Origin: Sphingobacteriales bacterium
GTDB lineage: Bacteria; Bacteroidota; Bacteroidia; Chitinophagales; Chitinophagaceae
NCBI GenBank assembly: GCA_003963365.1
Contig: RXJG01000001.1
Span: 415,676-479,675 of the forward strand
Reading direction: 5' to 3'
Length of the DNA stretch: 64,000 nucleotides
Shown: positions 37,552 through 46,024 of the stretch, one piece after another
Layout: each line of letters begins with the position of its first letter
How positions within the stretch are numbered: the first letter of the stretch is position 1
Notes under the pieces: model-generated
Told to the model about the DNA's origin: nothing
The model's database searches: none
Seen by the model: only the letters and a program-made list of their open reading frames with translations
Translations under genes and position numbers: made by a program

Positions 37552-38202
37552 ATGAAATTTTTTATTGACACAGCCAATCTTGCTCAAATTAAAGAAGCAA
37601 ATGAATTAGGAATATTAGATGGTGTTACCACTAATCCGTCTTTAATGGCCAAAGAAGGGATTAAAGGGAATGAGGCGGTAATGCAGCACTATAAAACCAT
37701 TTGCGAACTGGTGGATGGTGATATCAGCGCCGAAGTGATTTCTACTGATTTTGCCGGTATTGTGGAAGAAGGAAAGAAACTGGCAGCTATTCATCCAAAT
37801 ATTGTGGTGAAAGTGCCAATGATTAAAGATGGTGTAAAAGCTTTGAAATGGTTTACTGATAACGGTATCAAAACTAACTGTACACTGGTATTCTCCGCAG
37901 GACAAGCGATATTAGCTGCCAAAGCCGGTGCTACTTATGTTTCTCCTTTCATTGGAAGAATTGATGACAGCAGTTGGGATGGTGTTGAGTTGATTGCCCA
38001 GATTGCACAGATTTATGCTGTTCAGGGATTTGAAACAGAAATATTAGCGGCTTCTATCCGTAATGCGCTGCATATTGTAAAATGTGCTGAGGCCGGTGCT
38101 GATGTTTGTACTTGTCCGTTGGATTCAATTCTTGGTTTGCTCAAACATCCTTTGACGGATATTGGTCTGGCTAAATTTTTAGAAGACGCAAAGAAAATGT
38201 AA
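37552..38202 (+). CDS. fsa: fructose-6-phosphate aldolase / small transaldolase
   Basis: A class I aldolase of the transaldolase family (216 residues, the short TalC/FSA form). The start [31 protein letters not shown] and the Schiff-base lysine in VVKVPMI (K87, matching the catalytic Lys of FSA), plus [27 protein letters not shown] (quoted only in part as the family signature) identify it. It may act as fructose 6-phosphate aldolase or as transaldolase; sequence alone does not decide. It lies downstream of the SRP RNA. Confidence 0.92.
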   Translation: MKFFIDTANLAQIKEANELGILDGVTTNPSLMAKEGIKGNEAVMQHYKTICELVDGDISAEVISTDFAGIVEEGKKLAAIHPNIVVKVPMIKDGVKALKWFTDNGIKTNCTLVFSAGQAILAAKAGATYVSPFIGRIDDSSWDGVELIAQIAQIYAVQGFETEILAASIRNALHIVKCAEAGADVCTCPLDSILGLLKHPLTDIGLAKFLEDAKKM

Positions 38203-38205
38203 TCA

Positions 38206-38297
38206 TTGTGTTCTTAGTGTAAATCTTTGTGACCCTTGTGGTAAAAATCAGATTAACCACAAAGAACACGAAGGAGGCACAAAGAGCACAAAAGAAA
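38206..38297. repeat. CACAAAG-word palindromic spacer
   Basis: Words such as TTGTGTTCTTAGTGT, CTTTGTG and CTTGTGGT occur on one arm and ACCACAAAG, AACACGAAGG and CACAAAGAGCACAA on the other, giving an imperfect long palindrome centred near 38250. It holds no gene. Comparable words are known to me from intergenic regions of Bacteroidota. Confidence 0.55.
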
Positions 38298-38335
38298 TAA
38301 AAAAGCGGTAACATGTGTTGCCGCTTTTCTCTTTT
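38298..38335. terminator. bidirectional terminator between fsa and a convergent gene
   Basis: AAAAGCGGTAACA (38301-38313) pairs with TGTTGCCGCTTTT (38316-38328), one G-U pair; A-run upstream and CTCTTTT downstream allow use from both sides. Confidence 0.85.
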
Positions 38336-38753
38336 ACAAACCTTTTGATTTCTTTTTTCGTGTTGATGGCTGATTGCGTATTTCATTCAAAATCTCTTCA
38401 TTCGTTTTCAGTCGCTCATTGTTTTCTTTCTTCTTAATATAAATCGTAATACTCTTAGTAACTGAAGGATTTTCTTTTAAGGTTATGGTAACTACTACGG
38501 AGTCTCTTTTAAAATCTTTATCAACCCATAAATTATTTCTTTCAAATTCTCCGGCACTGGCTTTGAAGTTAAGATGCTTATCAGTAAGTGGGAGCCAGGT
38601 GCCATTACTTAGCTTTCCATCCACATTAATGTAATTCCAGGTGCCTTTCTTTAAGCTATCGGTATAAAGATTGAAATAAAGGGTATCAATTTTTTGAGCC
38701 TTTACAATCAACCCTGAAAGAATAATGAACAGCAGTAGTAAACCTTTTTTCAA
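38334..38753 (-). CDS. small exported protein of unknown function
   Basis: A 139-residue protein with signal peptide (GLLLLFIILSGLIVKAQ). The mature part (KIDTLYFNLYTDSLKKGTWNYINVDGKLSNGTW) is beta-rich, followed by a Lys-rich tail ending RKKKSKGL. The start is a TTG at 38753, the only reasonable codon before the signal. It lies between two terminators, so it is its own transcription unit. Not recognised. Confidence 0.65.
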   Translation of the reverse strand: MKKGLLLLFIILSGLIVKAQKIDTLYFNLYTDSLKKGTWNYINVDGKLSNGTWLPLTDKHLNFKASAGEFERNNLWVDKDFKRDSVVVTITLKENPSVTKSITIYIKKKENNERLKTNEEILNEIRNQPSTRKKKSKGL

Positions 38754-38817
38754 CTGAAAATTTTAAACAAAGATTTCAATAATTATGCAAAAGTTGCACT
38801 TTAAAAACTTTTAACAA

Positions 38818-38843
38818 AAACGCCACCAGGAATGGCGGCGTTT
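38818..38843 (-). terminator. terminator of ppdK
   Basis: On the minus strand, a stem AAACGCCGCC/GGTGGCGTTT (one mismatch) with a short loop is followed by TT after the GTTTTT run, immediately downstream of the ppdK stop codon. Confidence 0.75.
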
Positions 38844-38869
38844 CATTAAATCAACTCAATTATGAGAAA

Positions 38870-41704
38870 TTACAGAGAAGCGTTTTTGGCTTCGCCCAGT
38901 TTGGCATGGGCGGTTGCTAACCGTGCAACCGGCACTCTTGGGCCAGAGCAGGATACATAGCTCAGTCCAAGGCTGTGACAGAACTTGATGGAATCAGGTT
39001 GACCACCATGTTCACCACAGATACCAATTTTTAAGTCAGCTTTGGTTTTGCGGCCCCATTCAACGGCAATCTTCATCAGTTTACCCACACCTTTCGTATC
39101 GAGTACTTCAAATGGATTGTCGTGCAGGATATTTTTTTCAGCATACAATGGCAGGAATTTATTTTCAGCATCTTCCCTTGAGAAGGAGAAGGTAGCCTGT
39201 GTTAAGTCGTTTGTACCAAAAGAGAAGAATTCAGCTTCTTTTGCTAAGTCTTCCGCTTCCATACAAGCTCTTACTACTTCTATCATCGTACCAAACTTAA
39301 ACTGTAGTTTGATCTTATATGTTTTTTCTACTTGTTCTCTCAACTCAGTTACATATTGTTTTACTCTTACCAGTTCTTCGGCAGTACATACTTGCGGAAC
39401 CATTATTTCAGGACGAACATCAATTTTTACTTTCTGACATTCGGCAGCTGCTTCCAGTATGGCCTGTATCTGCATCTTATAAATCTCAGGATAAGTTAAT
39501 CCCAAACGTACACCACGGTGACCAAGCATTGGGTTTACTTCATACAGTTCATGCACTTTTTTCAGCATTTGTTCTTTCTTCACAATAGCCTGGTCAATTA
39601 ATTCCACGCCTTTATCATTGAAAGGAATAGAGCCGAAATGTGTTAACTCAGATTCTGCATGCAGCAAACGTAAACTGTTATAGAGATTGGTTACACCAGC
39701 AGCGGTATCTTTTAAGTGACGCAGGTGAACTAATTCTTCTCTCAACTCATCAACAGTTGGTAAAAATTCGTGGATAGGAGGGTCGAGTAAACGGACTGTA
39801 ACGGGCCTGGGTGCCATGGTAGTAAGGATTTCTTTGAAATCGTTACGTTGAATAGGCAGTAATTTATTTAAAGCGATTTCTCTTTCTTCCTGTGTATTGG
39901 CAAGAATCATTTCTACTACGATTGGTAAACGATCAGTACCATTGAACATTCTTTCAGTACGGCAGAGACCGATACCCATGGCTCCATATTCCAATGCTTT
40001 TTTAGCAGCATCAGGAGTATCTGCATTGGCCATTACTTTAAGTTGAGAGTATTCATCAGCCCAGCTTAATAATGTTTTTAATTCATCGCTAAAGGTTGGG
40101 TCAACAGTTGGAATTACTCCCTGGTAAACAAAACCAGTTCCACCATCAATAGTGATGTAGTCGCCTTCATGCAATGTTTTTTCACCAATTTTTGCTTGTC
40201 TCAGTTTTACATCCACCGTTATACCTTCTGCACCGGCAACACATGGTTTACCCATACCACGGGCCACCACTGCTGCGTGTGATGTTTTACCACCACGACT
40301 GGTTAATATACCCTGTGAAGCAAAGAAACCATGTATGTCTTCTGGCTTGGTTTCTTCTCTTACCAAAATAACTTTTTCACCGGCACGACCTAAGATTTCT
40401 GCACGGTCTGCATCAAACACACATTTACCGGAGGCAGCACCTGGTGAAGCGGGTAACCCTTGTGCTAATGGTGTTGATTTATGGAAAGAATCTAACCGTG
40501 GGTGTAATAATTGTTCAAGCATTTCTGGTTTAATACGCAGTAATGCTTCAGGTTTTGTGATTAAGTTTTCCTTTACCATTTCGACAGAAGTGCGAACCAT
40601 AGCTGTGGCATTCATTTTACCATTGCGGGTTTGCAGACAATACAATACATTTTTTTCAATAGTGAATTCAAAATCCTGTACTTCTTTATAATGACTTTCT
40701 AATTTATTACGGAGGTCTTCCAGTTGTTTGTAGAGATCAGGCATTTCTTCTTTTAATTCCAATACAGGTTTTGGTGTGCGGATACCTGCCACCACGTCTT
40801 CACCCTGCGCATTTACTAAGTATTCGCCAAAGAAAATATTTTCACCAGTGCCGGGATCTCTTGTAAAGGCCACACCGGTAGCACTGTCGTTACCCATATT
40901 ACCAAATACCATGGCTACCACATTTACTGCAGTACCATTGGCCATTTGAGGAGTAATACCAAATTCACGGCGGTAATCAACTGCCCTGCGGCCCATCCAT
41001 GAATTGAACACAGCTTTAATAGCAATTTCTAATTGATCAAATACATCTTCCGGGAAAGGTTTACCGGTATAATTTTTAACCACATCTAGGAAACGGTTGC
41101 TGATGTCTTTTAAATTTTCTGCACTTAAACCAATATCTACTTTAACACCGGCTTTATGTTTTACGGCTTCAAATTCCTTATCAAATCTTTCATCAGGAAC
41201 TCCCAGTGCAACTTTACCAAAGAGTTGAATAAAGCGGCGGTAAGCATCATAACCAAAGCGTTCATTTTTGGTTTGTTCAATTAAACCCTTTAAAGTTTCT
41301 TTATTTAAACCCAGGTTTAATATAGTATCCATCATACCAGGCATTGATAATGCAGAACCAGAACGAACAGACACTAATAAAGGATTAACAGGGTCGCCAA
41401 AATTTTTACCGGTGTTTTTTTCCACCAGCTTCATATTTTCTTTTACCTGTTCAATAACACCGGCAGGTAATAATTTTTTTTCGTCTGCCAAATAAGTTAA
41501 GCAGGCTTCTGTAGAAATAACAAACCCAGGCGGAACATTCAGTCCAATCTGGGTCATTTCACATAAATTGGCGCCTTTACCGCCGAGTAGTTGTTTATTT
41601 TTTCCATCACCATCCTTAAAGGCGAAAACATATTGTTTAGATAGTTTGCTGGTGTTGGATGTGGCAGTTGGTTGGTCCAGCTCCACGGTGTCTGTACTTT
41701 TCAT
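38870..41704 (-). CDS. ppdK: pyruvate, phosphate dikinase
   Basis: Interconverts pyruvate, ATP and phosphate with PEP, AMP and pyrophosphate, supporting reversible glycolysis/gluconeogenesis. At 944 residues it has the full three-domain layout: N-terminal ATP-grasp (GGKGANLCEMTQIGLNVPPGF), the phospho-His swivelling domain with GGKTSHAAVVARGMGKPC (catalytic His), and the C-terminal PEP/pyruvate TIM barrel (GLCRTERMF and SFGTNDLTQ). All motifs look intact. It is flanked by its own terminator and a repeat-filled spacer, so is monocistronic. Confidence 0.96.
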   Translation of the reverse strand: MKSTDTVELDQPTATSNTSKLSKQYVFAFKDGDGKNKQLLGGKGANLCEMTQIGLNVPPGFVISTEACLTYLADEKKLLPAGVIEQVKENMKLVEKNTGKNFGDPVNPLLVSVRSGSALSMPGMMDTILNLGLNKETLKGLIEQTKNERFGYDAYRRFIQLFGKVALGVPDERFDKEFEAVKHKAGVKVDIGLSAENLKDISNRFLDVVKNYTGKPFPEDVFDQLEIAIKAVFNSWMGRRAVDYRREFGITPQMANGTAVNVVAMVFGNMGNDSATGVAFTRDPGTGENIFFGEYLVNAQGEDVVAGIRTPKPVLELKEEMPDLYKQLEDLRNKLESHYKEVQDFEFTIEKNVLYCLQTRNGKMNATAMVRTSVEMVKENLITKPEALLRIKPEMLEQLLHPRLDSFHKSTPLAQGLPASPGAASGKCVFDADRAEILGRAGEKVILVREETKPEDIHGFFASQGILTSRGGKTSHAAVVARGMGKPCVAGAEGITVDVKLRQAKIGEKTLHEGDYITIDGGTGFVYQGVIPTVDPTFSDELKTLLSWADEYSQLKVMANADTPDAAKKALEYGAMGIGLCRTERMFNGTDRLPIVVEMILANTQEEREIALNKLLPIQRNDFKEILTTMAPRPVTVRLLDPPIHEFLPTVDELREELVHLRHLKDTAAGVTNLYNSLRLLHAESELTHFGSIPFNDKGVELIDQAIVKKEQMLKKVHELYEVNPMLGHRGVRLGLTYPEIYKMQIQAILEAAAECQKVKIDVRPEIMVPQVCTAEELVRVKQYVTELREQVEKTYKIKLQFKFGTMIEVVRACMEAEDLAKEAEFFSFGTNDLTQATFSFSREDAENKFLPLYAEKNILHDNPFEVLDTKGVGKLMKIAVEWGRKTKADLKIGICGEHGGQPDSIKFCHSLGLSYVSCSGPRVPVARLATAHAKLGEAKNASL

Positions 41705-41829
41705 AACTATTTGTTTTAATGCCGTGAAGTTAGAAAGCTCTAAAACCGTGAAAGCTGATTTACTTCAAGATGAAAGATAACACTCGTCAGGTTTATGGGT
41801 GAACCTGATTAGTTGAGGTGAAGTTGCGG

Positions 41830-41973
41830 GTAGTGAGAGGTGAGTGGCGAGTAGCGAGTAGGAGAATTGAGAATTAGTTTTATCTGCGGTAATCTGTGCG
41901 ATCTGTAGCAGTCAATCTCAATAAGCAATATGCCGTGGATGCAACTACAAACAATAAACTATAAACCACAAAC
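41830..41973. repeat. spacer of iterated short words between ppdK and the GH16 gene
   Basis: Three sorts of word follow one another: GAGTGGCGAGTAGCGAGTAG and GAGAATTGAGAATT (41841-41876), ATCTGCGGTAATCTGTGCGATCTG (about 41882-41905, quoted to show the iterated ATCTG) and AAACTATAAACCACAAAC (41956-41973). No ORF with coding character is present in this 272-base gap between the divergent ppdK start and the GH16 stop. Confidence 0.5.
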
Positions 41974-41976
41974 CCG

Positions 41977-42759
41977 TTATTTCTTCTGCCAAACCCTTAC
42001 ATAATCAATCTCCATTTTTTGTGGCCATATTTTTTCATCAATTCCTTTTTGCCCGCCCCAGTTGCCGCCAACAGCAATGTTGAGGATTAAGAACATTTTA
42101 TTATCAAAAGGCCATGCATCATAACTGCTATGTTCATTAGCAAAAGAAAAATAAACTTTATGGTCAACAGATATTTTTACAGAATCCTTGCTCCATTCCA
42201 CACCATAAATATGAAACTTTTCAGAACAATCTTTTAAATATGTAGTATCTGTTTTTTGTGTGCCAATAACATGGTTATATTTTTTGCAATGAATGGATGC
42301 ATGGATATATCCCTGGTGAAAACCTACATGTTCCATAATATCAATCTCACCATCATCAGGCCATTTCAACGGAGTTGTTGAGCCCAGCATCCAGATGGCG
42401 GGCCATGTTCCTCTTCCTTTGGGTATTTTAGCTTTTACTTCAATCTTTCCATATTGCCAGTCACCTTTATTTTTTGTAATCAATCTTGCTGAGGTGTAAT
42501 TTTTGCCTTCCCAATTTTCTTTACGGGCTTCAATAATCAATTTGCCATTTTCCACTCTTGCATTTTCTTTTCGAATACCCGTATAAAACTGCGCTTCATT
42601 ATTACCCCAACCATGGCCGCCCACTTCGCCGGTCCATTTGGTACTATCGGGTAAACCTTTGTAATTAAATTCATCGCTCCAGACTAATTTCCATTTTTGT
42701 GAAGAGGAGACAAATGAGAGAGCAATAACACTTACAATCGTTAATATTAGTTGTTTCAT
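41977..42759 (-). CDS. glycoside hydrolase family 16 (laminarinase-like) exported enzyme
   Basis: A 260-residue exported beta-glucanase. A signal peptide (residues 1-20, ending SFVSSSQ) is followed by a GH16 jelly roll: WKLVWSDEFNYKG, the catalytic EIDIMEH (two Glu around residues 137-142) and GTWPAIWMLG. The C-terminus ends MEIDYVRVWQKK, as family members do. It would hydrolyse beta-1,3 (or mixed) glucans. No PUL-type susC/D genes adjoin. The 5' end faces away from the histidine leader region. Confidence 0.92.
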   Translation of the reverse strand: MKQLILTIVSVIALSFVSSSQKWKLVWSDEFNYKGLPDSTKWTGEVGGHGWGNNEAQFYTGIRKENARVENGKLIIEARKENWEGKNYTSARLITKNKGDWQYGKIEVKAKIPKGRGTWPAIWMLGSTTPLKWPDDGEIDIMEHVGFHQGYIHASIHCKKYNHVIGTQKTDTTYLKDCSEKFHIYGVEWSKDSVKISVDHKVYFSFANEHSSYDAWPFDNKMFLILNIAVGGNWGGQKGIDEKIWPQKMEIDYVRVWQKK

Positions 42760-42778
42760 GGCTGAAAATTAAAAATAA

Positions 42779-42809
42779 TTGCGCAATTAAAAATTCTCTT
42801 TTACATTTG
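42779..42809 (+). promoter_or_regulatory. promoter of the histidine operon (-33 TTG, -7 TACATTTG)
   Basis: TTG at 42779-42781 and TACATTTG at 42802-42809 are separated by 20 bases, exactly the Bacteroidota sigma-factor consensus. The -7 box ends seven bases before the leader peptide ATG, so the transcript is nearly leaderless. Confidence 0.85.
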
Positions 42810-42816
42810 CGGCACA

Positions 42817-42867
42817 ATGAATCAAAATATTCACATGCATCATCATCATACTTGCCCCCAAAGGTAA
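42817..42867 (+). CDS. hisL: histidine operon leader peptide
   Basis: A 16-codon ORF encoding MNQNIHMHHHHTCPQR, with five His codons (one then four in a row), ending at a TAA. Such runs are the hallmark of a leader peptide sensing histidyl-tRNA: ribosomes stall at the His codons when charged tRNA-His is scarce. It sits just after a consensus promoter, just before a set of alternative hairpins and a terminator, and upstream of hisG, the same order as hisL in enteric bacteria, though the sequence is unrelated. Confidence 0.92.
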   Translation: MNQNIHMHHHHTCPQR

Positions 42868-42932
42868 GCCGGTGTTGTTTGTGTATAATATAAAACATTA
42901 AAGGGCTTACAATAGTAGGCCCTTATTTTTTG
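42851..42932 (+). promoter_or_regulatory. histidine attenuator with alternative hairpins and terminator
   Basis: Segment 1 CTTGCC (42851-42856) can pair with segment 2 GGTAAG (42863-42868). Segment 2 as GTAAGCC (42864-42870) can instead pair perfectly with segment 3 GGCTTAC (42904-42910). Segment 3, within AAGGGCTTAC (42901-42910), pairs with segment 4 GTAGGCCCTT (42915-42924), followed by ATTTTTT, giving a terminator. The leader stop codon lies inside segment 2, so a ribosome that finishes the leader masks segment 2 and favours termination. Confidence 0.88.
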
Positions 42933-42978
42933 TCTGAACCTGGATTTTATATGATTTATTGATCATTGGGAAACTAAA

Positions 42979-43387
42979 ATGAGCGAATTAAAGTATAAGG
43001 AAATTACAGAGAAGATTATTGGTGCGGCAATGAAGGTTCATGCTGCGCTGGGTAATGGTTTCCAGGAGGTAATTTATCAAAGAGCTTTAGAAATAGAGTT
43101 TAAAGAATCCGGATTGGAGTTTGCGAGAGAATATAGTATGAAAGTCTTTTACAGGGGACATGAAATTGGTGAGTGGAGAGTTGATTTTTTTGTTGAAGGA
43201 AAGATTATGGTAGAGTTGAAGGCGATTGTTTTATTAGTAGAATGTTCATCTGGCGCAGGCAAAAAATTATTTAGAAGCATATAATGTGGAGGTTGGGTCG
43301 TTGTTGAATTTTGGAAATACCAGTTTGGAATTTAAACGACTGGAAAATAAAAAATATCAACCTTCATCATTTCCTCCCAATCCTTAA
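42979..43387 (+). pseudogene. GxxExxY family protein, broken by a one-base frameshift
   Basis: The first 88 codons encode a GxxExxY protein (IIGAAMKVHAALGNGFQEVIYQRALEIEFKESG in part; note GNGFQEVIY, the name-giving motif), ending normally at VELKA. After GAA (43240-43242) the frame goes out: removing one base near 43243 restores VHLAQAKNYLEAYNVEVG and then LLNFGNTSLEFKRL, the family's usual C-terminus, to a TAA at 43385. As read, a 101-residue protein with a wrong tail results. It lies between the his attenuator and hisG. A sequencing error remains possible. Confidence 0.85.
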
Positions 43388-43400
43388 AATCAAATAAATC

Positions 43401-44264
43401 ATGGTTCAGACGAAATTGAGAATTGCTATTCAAAAAAGTGGAAGACTGTATGAAGACTCAGTTAAGTTGCTGAGTGAATGCGGTATTGATTTAAGAAATG
43501 TAAAAGACCGCCTTAAAACGGAAAGTGATGATTTCCCATTAGAAGTCTTCTTTTTGCGGGATGATGATATTCCGCAATACGTGGAAGATGGAGTAGCTGA
43601 CATTGGTATTGTTGGTGAAAATGTGATGTATGAGAAAGGAAGAAAAGTTACCGTAGTAGAGAAACTTGGTTTTGGTAAATGCCGTTTGTCGGTTGCCATA
43701 CCAAGAAACCAGCAATATGAAGGTGCACAATCATTGCATGGAAAAAGAATTGCTACCAGTTATCCCAACCTGGTGAAAAAGTTTTTAGCGGATAATAATG
43801 CTGTAGCTGAAATACATGAAATCAGCGGTTCCGTTGAAATTGCTCCCGGCATTGGCCTGGCAGATGTGGTGGCTGATTTAGTAAGCAGCGGTTCTACTTT
43901 ATTTATGAATGGTTTAAAAGAGGTAGAAACTATTCTGCAATCACAGGCTGTATTAATTAAGAATGATAAATTTAATGGCGAACAACTTGCTTTGTTAAAC
44001 AAACTATTGTTCCGCATACAGGCAGTAAAAAAAGCAAAACGCAATAAATATGTATTGCTGAATGCTCCGAATGATAAGCTAAATGAAATTATTTCATTGC
44101 TGCCCGGTATGAAAAGCCCTACTGTATTACCATTAGCAGAAAGTGGCTGGAGCAGTGTACACAGTGTACTAAGCGAAGATGAATTTTGGGAAAGGATTGA
44201 AGCATTAAAAAATGCCGGAGCACAGGGAATATTAGTAGTACCTATTCAGAAAATGATTGTCTGA
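43401..44264 (+). CDS. hisG: ATP phosphoribosyltransferase (long form)
   Basis: First enzyme of histidine synthesis: ATP plus PRPP to phosphoribosyl-ATP. The 287 residues include the C-terminal regulatory ACT-like domain (KRNKYVLLNAPNDKLNEIISLLPGMKSPTVLPLA, in part), so it is the long, histidine-inhibited form. N-terminal motifs are LRIAIQKSGRLYEDSVKLL and the PRPP-binding loop EIAPGIGLADVVADLVSSGSTL (in part). The ATG at 43401 is 13 bases after the GxxExxY stop and about 470 bases after the attenuator terminator. Then hisD, GNAT, hisC, a PQQ enzyme and hisB follow. Confidence 0.96.
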   Translation: MVQTKLRIAIQKSGRLYEDSVKLLSECGIDLRNVKDRLKTESDDFPLEVFFLRDDDIPQYVEDGVADIGIVGENVMYEKGRKVTVVEKLGFGKCRLSVAIPRNQQYEGAQSLHGKRIATSYPNLVKKFLADNNAVAEIHEISGSVEIAPGIGLADVVADLVSSGSTLFMNGLKEVETILQSQAVLIKNDKFNGEQLALLNKLLFRIQAVKKAKRNKYVLLNAPNDKLNEIISLLPGMKSPTVLPLAESGWSSVHSVLSEDEFWERIEALKNAGAQGILVVPIQKMIV

Positions 44265-44294
44265 ACCTTGATTTGTTAGATTTTAAGGATTTAA

Positions 44295-45584
44295 ATGAAG
44301 TTAAGTATGCAAGTATTCAAACATCCTGCTAAAAAAGATTGGCCTGATTTATTACGAAGACCGGTTATTGATTCTTCTTCATTAGAGAAATCAGTGAAAA
44401 AAATTTTGGATAAAGTAAAAGATAAAGGTGACAAGGCAGTAAAGAAATATGCCAAAGAATTTGATGGAGTAAATCTGAAGAAACTGCAGGTTTCATCCAA
44501 AGAAATTAAAGATGCTGAAGCTTTAGTTTCTGACGAATTAAAAAAGGCCATTCAGCAAGCCGCATATAATATTGAAAAATTTCACTCAGCACAATTATCA
44601 ACTGTTGAAATAATTGAAACTATGCCGGGTATTAAATGCTGGAGAAAATCAATCGGCATTGAAAAAGTAGGTTTATACATTCCCGGCGGCACAGCACCTT
44701 TATTCTCTACTATATTAATGCTGGGTATTCCGGCAAAGCTGGCAGGTTGTAAGGAAGTTGTTTTGTGTTCTCCACCCAATAAAGAAGGCAAATTAAACCC
44801 TGCTATTTTATATGCTGCACAATTGGTTGGTATCACTAAAATTTTTAAAGCAGGTGGTGTACAGGCCATTGGAGCCATGGCTTATGGTACAGAAAGTATT
44901 CCGCAGGTATACAAAATTTTTGGTCCGGGTAACCAGTATGTTACCTGTGCCAAGCAACTAATTCAGAAAGATGGAGTGGCAATTGATATGCCAGCCGGAC
45001 CCAGTGAAGTATGTGTGCTGGCTGATGATTCAGCCAATGCATCTTTTGTAGCAGCAGATTTATTGTCACAAGCAGAACATGGTGCCGATAGCCAGGTTCT
45101 ATTGGTAACTACTTCCGGTGCATTGGCAAATAGCATTGGCATCGAGATTAATAAACAAATGGATTTATTGCCAAGAAAAGAATTAGCGGCAAAGTCATTG
45201 GCCAACAGTAAAATCATTTTAGTAAAAGATATGGAAGAAGGAATTGAGTTGGTGAATGAATATGCAGCCGAACATTTAATCATCAGTTGTAAAAATGATG
45301 AAGCTATTGCTGAAAAGATTGTAAATGCTGGTTCTATATTCCTTGGCAATTATTCTCCGGAAAGTGTGGGTGATTATGCCAGCGGAACGAATCACACATT
45401 ACCAACCAATGGTTATGCAAAAGCTTATAGCGGTGTGAGTGTGGATAGTTTTGTGAAGAAGATAACTTATCAAAAACTGGAGGAAGAAGGTTTAAGAAAT
45501 ATCGCTACCACTGTTGAGTTGATGGCTTCAGCAGAAGGATTGGATGCACACAGGAATGCAGTTGTAATACGATTAACCAGTTAA
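44295..45584 (+). CDS. hisD: histidinol dehydrogenase
   Basis: Last enzyme of histidine synthesis, oxidising histidinol to histidine in two NAD-dependent steps with a zinc ion. The 429-residue sequence has ERVGLYIPGG-type start (here IEKVGLYIPGGTAPLFST), DMPAGPSEVCVLADDSA, SQAEHGADSQVLLV with the catalytic Glu-His, and ASGTNHTLPTNGYAKAYSG. It begins 30 bases after hisG, with two nearby Met codons (44295, 44307); the first gives a plausible start. The GNAT gene follows after two bases. Confidence 0.96.
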   Translation: MKLSMQVFKHPAKKDWPDLLRRPVIDSSSLEKSVKKILDKVKDKGDKAVKKYAKEFDGVNLKKLQVSSKEIKDAEALVSDELKKAIQQAAYNIEKFHSAQLSTVEIIETMPGIKCWRKSIGIEKVGLYIPGGTAPLFSTILMLGIPAKLAGCKEVVLCSPPNKEGKLNPAILYAAQLVGITKIFKAGGVQAIGAMAYGTESIPQVYKIFGPGNQYVTCAKQLIQKDGVAIDMPAGPSEVCVLADDSANASFVAADLLSQAEHGADSQVLLVTTSGALANSIGIEINKQMDLLPRKELAAKSLANSKIILVKDMEEGIELVNEYAAEHLIISCKNDEAIAEKIVNAGSIFLGNYSPESVGDYASGTNHTLPTNGYAKAYSGVSVDSFVKKITYQKLEEEGLRNIATTVELMASAEGLDAHRNAVVIRLTS

Positions 45585-45586
45585 TT

Positions 45587-46009
45587 ATGGAACCAAAATT
45601 TGAATTATTACCAAGAGAAAAGATTGCTGATATTATTCCATTATTACAAATACTGGATGATACAATTACGGAAGATGTATTGAAGGAGAGATTGAATGAG
45701 ATGTTTGACCGTGGTTATATCTGTTTAGGTGTGTTTGATGGCAATAAATTAATTGGAATATCCGGTTTGTGGATTTTGACGAAATATTATGTTGGTCGTC
45801 ATATAGAACCTGATGATGTGGTGATATTGCCTGAGTACAGAGGACAAGGAGTGGGAGAGAAGATGATGGAATGGATATACCAGTTTGCCAAAGAACAGGG
45901 TTGTATTGCCAGTGAACTCAATTGTTATGTTGGTAATAGTGCCGGTCAAAAATTTTGGGCAAATGAAGGTTACAGGATTATCGGTTTTCACTATCAAAAG
46001 AAATTTTAA
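45587..46009 (+). CDS. GNAT family N-acetyltransferase
   Basis: A 140-residue GCN5-related acetyltransferase. The acetyl-CoA-binding motif A is EYRGQGVGEKMMEWI (about residues 83-97), with the beta-strand before it VVILP and the beta-bulge C-terminal ELNCYVGNSAGQKFWANEGYRIIGF region (in part). The substrate cannot be inferred. It lies within the histidine operon, 2 bases after hisD and 15 bases before hisC, so it is co-transcribed with it; a role in histidine metabolism is only suggested by that placement. Confidence 0.88.
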   Translation: MEPKFELLPREKIADIIPLLQILDDTITEDVLKERLNEMFDRGYICLGVFDGNKLIGISGLWILTKYYVGRHIEPDDVVILPEYRGQGVGEKMMEWIYQFAKEQGCIASELNCYVGNSAGQKFWANEGYRIIGFHYQKKF

Positions 46010-46024
46010 AGAAAGGGTTTGATT

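Noticed and set aside
39042-39588. Two plus-strand frames opposite ppdK
   Set aside because: Fully within ppdK, whose motifs are all intact; Cys/Ser-rich shadow composition.
42832-42849. Run of CAT codons as a simple repeat
   Set aside because: The ATG, stop codon, promoter and alternative hairpins around it show it is the His run of a leader peptide.
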